Shown here one piece after another: positions 7,526 through 10,276 of a stretch of DNA of 10,276 nucleotides. The translations under genes were made by a program, and so were the position numbers. The DNA is from an uncultured bacterium. Its GTDB lineage: Bacteria; Cyanobacteriota; Vampirovibrionia; Gastranaerophilales; Gastranaerophilaceae. The stretch is taken from assembly GCA_902489575.1 (NCBI GenBank), contig CABUAQ010000074.1, forward strand, positions 1 to 10,276, read 5' to 3'. Numbering within the stretch: the first letter of the stretch is position 1; each line of letters opens with the position of its first letter. The notes beneath the pieces were generated by a model that was not told the DNA's origin, searched no databases, and was given only the letters and a program-made list of their open reading frames with translations.

Positions 7526-8023
7526 TTAGACGTAAATTCCCCTACCGCCGTTTGCGTAAAATTCTTTAATTTCTTCAGGTGTGCACACACGGCGATTGTT
7601 ATCTAAAATGACGTTTTTTGTTGTCGATTCAATTGCAGCAGCATCGGTATATTTTTGATCAATTTGACCTGCTTTATAACAGTGTTTTGATAATGTATTA
7701 ACAGCCCAGAGTGCACCTGCGGCAATTAATCCAGCAGCACCTGCTTTTGTCGGATTTTTCAGAATTTTAGCTGCAACTTTACTTGCTCCAAGTTTTGATA
7801 AAAGTTTGCCAAGCCCCTTACCTACTGTTTTTGCAAATTTTGTTGCAAAAGACGGTTTTGCAATTGCAACATATGTCCCGGCAGCAGCTGCTGTTCCTAA
7901 TTTTAAAGAAGCCACAACATTATTTTTTGCATGTTCTTTTGCACACTCAAATCTGTTTGTTAAACTACCCTTAGATGAATCTACAAAGGCTAATACAGGT
8001 GATGAATAATTAATTGTTGACAT
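7526..8023 (-). CDS. Hypothetical Ala/Gly-rich protein, possibly membrane-interacting (165 aa)
   Basis: I do not recognise a named family. The ATG at 8023 is preceded by GGAAGGTAGG, a good ribosome binding region. Residues 34-56 (NNVVASLKLGTAAAAGTYVAIA) and 94-111 (AGAAGLIAAGALWAVNTL) are hydrophobic and rich in Ala and Gly. Between them residues 60-90 form a basic amphipathic stretch with Gly at 68, 70, 72 and 79 and many Lys. The C-terminal third is polar, with a short helix around TPEEIKEFY and a Gly-rich end. There is no N-terminal signal peptide. The arrangement resembles small membrane-embedded or pore-forming peptides with glycine zippers, but could equally be a structural protein of this lineage. 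It lies downstream of the ferredoxin gene on the same strand, beyond a terminator, and so should have its own promoter. Confidence 0.8.
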   Translation of the reverse strand: MSTINYSSPVLAFVDSSKGSLTNRFECAKEHAKNNVVASLKLGTAAAAGTYVAIAKPSFATKFAKTVGKGLGKLLSKLGASKVAAKILKNPTKAGAAGLIAAGALWAVNTLSKHCYKAGQIDQKYTDAAAIESTTKNVILDNNRRVCTPEEIKEFYANGGRGIYV

Positions 8024-8086
8024 AATACCTACCTTCCATAATACACTTTAATTTATATAACCTACTCTTATATAAAGAAAATTATT

Positions 8087-8121
8087 AAAAGAAAATTGCC
8101 CGAGAAATACCCGAACAATTT
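8087..8121 (-). terminator. Strand-specific intrinsic terminator of the thrB-ferredoxin unit
   Basis: In minus-strand RNA, bases 8121-8110 pair with 8104-8093 as a 12-bp stem around the loop UAUUU, including three G-U pairs, followed by a U-rich tail (complement of 8092-8087). The G-U pairs become A-C mismatches in plus-strand RNA, so the hairpin is stable only for transcripts coming from the ferredoxin gene. Confidence 0.8.
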
Positions 8122-8139
8122 GTATTACCTTATATTATT

Positions 8140-8161
8140 GAATTGTACACTGTTACAATTC
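8140..8161. repeat. Inverted repeat directly after the ferredoxin stop codon
   Basis: GAATTGTA (8140-8147) and TACAATTC (8154-8161) are perfect 8-bp arms around the 6-base loop CACTGT. In the minus-strand mRNA the stem begins immediately after the TAA. No T run follows, so it is not itself a terminator; it might protect the 3' end of the message. Confidence 0.65.
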
Positions 8162-8347
8162 TTAATAATCATCTATTTCAATAGCATTTACAGGGCAGCT
8201 TATAGCTGCATCAATACACAAATCTTCCGTTTTATCTATATTATCATAGTTTACAACAGCCTTATCACCGCTTATTTCAAAAACGTCAGGATTAATAATT
8301 GCGCATGCACCGCAACCTACACAAGTATCTAAAACACTAACATACAT
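8162..8347 (-). CDS. Single-cluster [4Fe-4S] ferredoxin
   Basis: 61 residues from the ATG at 8347. The frame could start at an ATG at 8362 (66 residues), but that codon touches the GGAGGAT ribosome binding site (complement of 8355-8361) that serves the inner ATG at about 8 bases, so the inner start is preferred. C9, C12 and C15 in CVGCGAC plus C51 in SCPVNAIE are the four ligands of one [4Fe-4S] cluster, as in small ferredoxins of the Thermotoga/Desulfovibrio kind. A fifth Cys at 44 has no obvious partner. The protein is acidic, as usual for a cytoplasmic electron carrier to pyruvate:ferredoxin oxidoreductase, hydrogenase or similar enzymes, which would fit an anaerobe; the partner is not in the window. 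It is probably transcribed after thrB, with a hairpin over its ribosome binding site, and ends at the terminator at 8087-8121. Confidence 0.93.
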   Translation of the reverse strand: MYVSVLDTCVGCGACAIINPDVFEISGDKAVVNYDNIDKTEDLCIDAAISCPVNAIEIDDY

Positions 8348-8350
8348 AAA

Positions 8351-8389
8351 AATATCCTCCATTCGTTATAACTCATTATGGAGGATATT
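8351..8389 (-). promoter_or_regulatory. Ferredoxin leader hairpin covering the Shine-Dalgarno sequence
   Basis: AATATCCTCCAT (8351-8362) and ATGGAGGATATT (8378-8389) are perfect 12-bp inverted arms around a 15-base loop. In minus-strand RNA the second arm contains the GGAGGAT ribosome binding site of the ferredoxin gene and the first arm is its exact complement, so the folded leader would block initiation. Five U (two from the stem) follow the stem, so it may also act as a terminator/attenuator after thrB. A DNA operator is a third reading, as GTTATAAC in the loop could be a -10 region. Confidence 0.7.
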
Positions 8390-8401
8390 ATCCTTAATTA
8401 A

Positions 8402-8419
8402 ATTAGCACTTACGCTAAT
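8402..8419. repeat. Small inverted repeat after thrB
   Basis: ATTAGC (8402-8407) and GCTAAT (8414-8419) pair around ACTTAC; a further GCTAAT occurs at 8427-8432 across the thrB stop codon. In minus-strand RNA the stem is followed by UUUAAUUAA, a poor terminator at best. It is the only other structure between thrB and the ferredoxin leader hairpin. Confidence 0.5.
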
Positions 8420-8427
8420 ACTAAAAG

Positions 8428-9375
8428 CTAATCTTCATTTGAAATAATATGAGCTCCGCTGTTTTCAACAGAAAGTGTTTTTATTTCGCATTTTATATTC
8501 TGCGCAGCCCAAGTTTCTTTTACGATATCCTTAATTTTATCCACATTATTCTTTTCAGAAATAATTAGAATTGAAGACCCCGCACCACTCAGAACACAAC
8601 CAAGAACATTATCAAAATGTTTTAAGTTATCAATAATACTGTCAAGACCCGGAACAAGTTTCATTCTGTATGGTTGATGCAATCTGTCTTGTAAAGCAAG
8701 CTTCATTAATGAAGAATCTTTTGTATGTATAGCTTCAACAAACATTGCAAGTCGCTTAGCATTAAATATAGCATCCTTCATCGGAACTTCAGACGGAAGC
8801 ACAGAACGGGCTATATCCGTTGCAAGTTCAAAATCAGGAACACATACAGTAACGGCCCACTCAGCAGGCCATTCAAGCTTTCTGTATACAACACTGCCAT
8901 CATCCTCCTGAGATGAAATAACAAGACCTCCGACAATAGCCGGAGTAATATTGTCAGGGTGTCCTTCAATTTCGCATGCTATCGAAAGCAAAGCTACTTC
9001 ATCTGCAGGTCTGCCCAACAGTTCATTTGCGGCAATTAAGGCTCCAACAATAACAGAAGAACTGCTTCCCAAACCCCGAGCAACAGGTATATTTGAATGT
9101 ATTGTAATTTTTAGTTCACTTGGCGTTTGCCCAATAGAGTTGTATAGTAACTCTACAGCTTTGTATACAATACTATTTTCATCTAATGGAATATGATCCA
9201 AAGACAATTGATCAATAGAATCACTATCAGCTATTACATTAATTTCTACACCGGTACCCGGTAAAACAGTTTCTTCAATAGTAACTGTATTATAGACAGG
9301 TAAAGCCATTCCCATGCAATCAAATCCCGGTCCTATATTAGCGGTTGTAGCCGGAACTTTAACACATACTTTCAT
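8428..9375 (-). CDS. thrB: Homoserine kinase
   Basis: 315 residues, full length (E. coli ThrB is 310). ThrB phosphorylates the hydroxyl of L-homoserine with ATP, giving O-phosphohomoserine for threonine synthase; cytoplasmic. It is a GHMP kinase: N-terminal VPATTANIGPGFDCMGMAL (from residue 7), the ATP-binding PVARGLGSSSS motif at about 97-107, EGHPDNITPAIVGG at about 137-150 typical of homoserine kinases, and the C-terminal GHMP motif CVLSGAGSS. The ATG at 9375 has AAAGGT upstream, about 11 bases away, and an extended -10 promoter at 9401-9409. No other threonine gene is in the window, so thrB seems uncoupled from thrA/thrC here. The ferredoxin gene follows on the same strand after 80 bases that contain two hairpins. 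Confidence 0.97.
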   Translation of the reverse strand: MKVCVKVPATTANIGPGFDCMGMALPVYNTVTIEETVLPGTGVEINVIADSDSIDQLSLDHIPLDENSIVYKAVELLYNSIGQTPSELKITIHSNIPVARGLGSSSSVIVGALIAANELLGRPADEVALLSIACEIEGHPDNITPAIVGGLVISSQEDDGSVVYRKLEWPAEWAVTVCVPDFELATDIARSVLPSEVPMKDAIFNAKRLAMFVEAIHTKDSSLMKLALQDRLHQPYRMKLVPGLDSIIDNLKHFDNVLGCVLSGAGSSILIISEKNNVDKIKDIVKETWAAQNIKCEIKTLSVENSGAHIISNED

Positions 9376-9400
9376 ATCTTAATCTACCTTTCATATAATC

Positions 9401-9409
9401 ATTATACCA
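9401..9409 (-). promoter_or_regulatory. Extended -10 promoter of thrB
   Basis: The minus strand reads TGGTATAAT, an extended -10 element with a perfect TATAAT, 25 bases before the thrB ATG. No clear -35 box is seen, which extended -10 promoters tolerate. Expected transcription start is near 9394, giving a short leader that contains the AAAGGT ribosome binding site. Confidence 0.65.
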
Positions 9410-9449
9410 AAAACAAAGAAATAGAGGTTGTTTAAGATATTTAAAGAAT

Positions 9450-9478
9450 TTGTTTACAGTCAATATAAAGTGTATAAT
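9450..9478 (+). promoter_or_regulatory. Promoter of the MnmC-like gene, predicting a leaderless mRNA
   Basis: TTGTTT (9450-9455), a 17-base spacer and a perfect TATAAT (9473-9478). Only CAAGCT separates the -10 box from the ATG at 9485, and no Shine-Dalgarno is present, so transcription should begin at or next to the start codon. Confidence 0.65.
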
Positions 9479-9484
9479 CAAGCT

Positions 9485-10276
9485 ATGTACGAGTTTCACC
9501 CATATTTTACAAACGATGGATCTGTGGGGTTATACAGCCCTGATTTTGATGATATTTACCATAGTGCAACCGGTGCCCTCTCGGAAGCCTATGAGAAGTT
9601 TATATTGCCCGTGAATATGGAATATTTATTAAAAAGTGATTCAATAAAAATTTTGGATATATGTTATGGAATTGGCTATAATTCAAAATGTTTTTTAAAT
9701 TACTGTCTTGAAAATTATTCAAACGAAATTTCTAAAATTAAAAGACATAATTTGAAAAATTTTATAAAATCGTACCATCATGCTGATAAGCATATCGCGC
9801 AGATAGATACCTATAATATTTACAGTAAAACTCGTGGAATTTCAGAAGATACGAAATCAATATATCACGATAAGATATATACTAATAACAGTATGGATAG
9901 CAATTTCTCTAATTATGATGAATCTAATAAGATATCTAACGGGTCGATATATGAACATAATATTTTACATAAGATTTACATAAAAGCTGTTGATAGTGAT
10001 AAAAATTTAATATATTTATCACCATTTGTAAAAACCGGGGAACGTAATCTGAAAAATAGAAAAATAAACTTTAACTATAATAAAATAGAAAAATATTTAA
10101 AAAATGATAAAGTCATACCAAAAAGAAGTATTGATAATGCAATAAATTACCTATTATTTGAGAAGATAATTCAAAATAACCCTGAAATTCTTGAAAATTC
10201 TGAAATTTTCGAAATATTGAATTCTGAGGAATATAAGCAATATTTTTCAAAAGAGCTATGTGCTATATACAAATTC
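9485..10276 (+). CDS. MnmC-like (DUF752-type) SAM-dependent methyltransferase, 3' truncated by window, with large insertion
   Basis: The frame is open from ATG 9485 to the end of the window (264 residues, no stop). Residues 16-42 (LYSPDFDDIYHSATGALSEA...FILP) match the start of the MnmC methyltransferase domain, where an (S/D)xxFdDvYhs...E..vF pattern is typical. KILDICYGIGYNSK (55-68) is the glycine-rich SAM motif I and IYIKAVDSDKN (164-174) is the acidic motif II. MnmC-type enzymes methylate 5-aminomethyl-2-thiouridine at tRNA wobble position 34; the substrate here is inferred. In ordinary members motif II follows soon after motif I. Here about 80-95 residues of Asn/Lys/Ser/Tyr-rich sequence (about 75-160) lie between them, and another polar stretch follows at 185-215, so the protein is much enlarged. 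No ribosome binding site precedes the ATG; it is divergent from thrB with 109 bases between starts. Confidence 0.75.
   Translation, partial: MYEFHPYFTNDGSVGLYSPDFDDIYHSATGALSEAYEKFILPVNMEYLLKSDSIKILDICYGIGYNSKCFLNYCLENYSNEISKIKRHNLKNFIKSYHHADKHIAQIDTYNIYSKTRGISEDTKSIYHDKIYTNNSMDSNFSNYDESNKISNGSIYEHNILHKIYIKAVDSDKNLIYLSPFVKTGERNLKNRKINFNYNKIEKYLKNDKVIPKRSIDNAINYLLFEKIIQNNPEILENSEIFEILNSEEYKQYFSKELCAIYKF

Noticed and set aside
8096..8332. Plus-strand open frame opposite the ferredoxin gene
   Set aside because: It is antisense to a gene with clear [4Fe-4S] motifs, and its composition (Tyr/Ile/Asn-rich) is what a reversed coding strand gives.
1..10276. Mobile element, prophage, CRISPR array, tRNA or rRNA
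   Set aside because: I looked for transposase or integrase motifs, regularly spaced repeats and tRNA-like cloverleaf arms on both strands and saw none.

Overview
The window is AT-rich (about one third G+C by eye) and densely coded on both strands. It looks like bacterial chromosome from a Gram-negative lineage: there is an RND pump with a TolC-type outer-membrane partner and signal peptides typical of a two-membrane cell. The signs are low GC, Asn/Lys/Tyr-rich proteins, a secreted protein with LF(G/N)xxY...RLNRV repeats, and several small orphan proteins. Together with an MnmC-like protein of distinctive N-terminus, these remind me of gut Gastranaerophilales (Vampirovibrionia / Melainabacteria, the non-photosynthetic sister group of Cyanobacteria). 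That placement is inference from memory of such genomes, not something shown by a search.

Layout. 1-2226 (+): the 3' end of an HAE-1 type RND inner-membrane transporter, overlapping an outer-membrane efflux protein by 8 bases, so these are the last two genes of an efflux operon. 2330-2575 (+): an orphan 81-residue basic protein, ending at a terminator that also serves the gene arriving from the other side. 2652-4715 (-): a GH38 alpha-mannosidase that appears to lack the usual C-terminal end. 4831-5385 (+): a secreted 184-residue protein with two 21-residue repeats. 5472-7499 (+): glmS followed by an overlooked 56-residue gene with a TTG start and a strong ribosome binding site; its stop codon lies inside the terminator stem. 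7526-8023 (-): an orphan 165-residue Ala/Gly-rich protein, possibly membrane-active. 8162-9375 (-): thrB (homoserine kinase) and a single-cluster [4Fe-4S] ferredoxin gene, ending in a G-U-rich terminator that works on one strand only. 9485-10276 (+): the 5' part of an MnmC-like (DUF752-type) methyltransferase running off the window, with a long low-complexity insertion inside the methyltransferase fold.

Most genes are independent housekeeping or lineage-specific units and not one pathway: efflux, amino-sugar synthesis for peptidoglycan and LPS (GlmS), glycan trimming (GH38), threonine synthesis (ThrB), electron transfer (ferredoxin) and probably tRNA wobble modification (MnmC-like). I do not see a mobile element, phage, CRISPR array, tRNA or rRNA. 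The most interesting signals are in regulation. A perfect 12-bp inverted repeat in the ferredoxin leader would hide the Shine-Dalgarno sequence. Two unrelated genes (mannosidase and MnmC-like) share the arrangement TATAAT-N6-ATG with no ribosome binding site, which predicts leaderless mRNAs. A small gene is co-transcribed with glmS.
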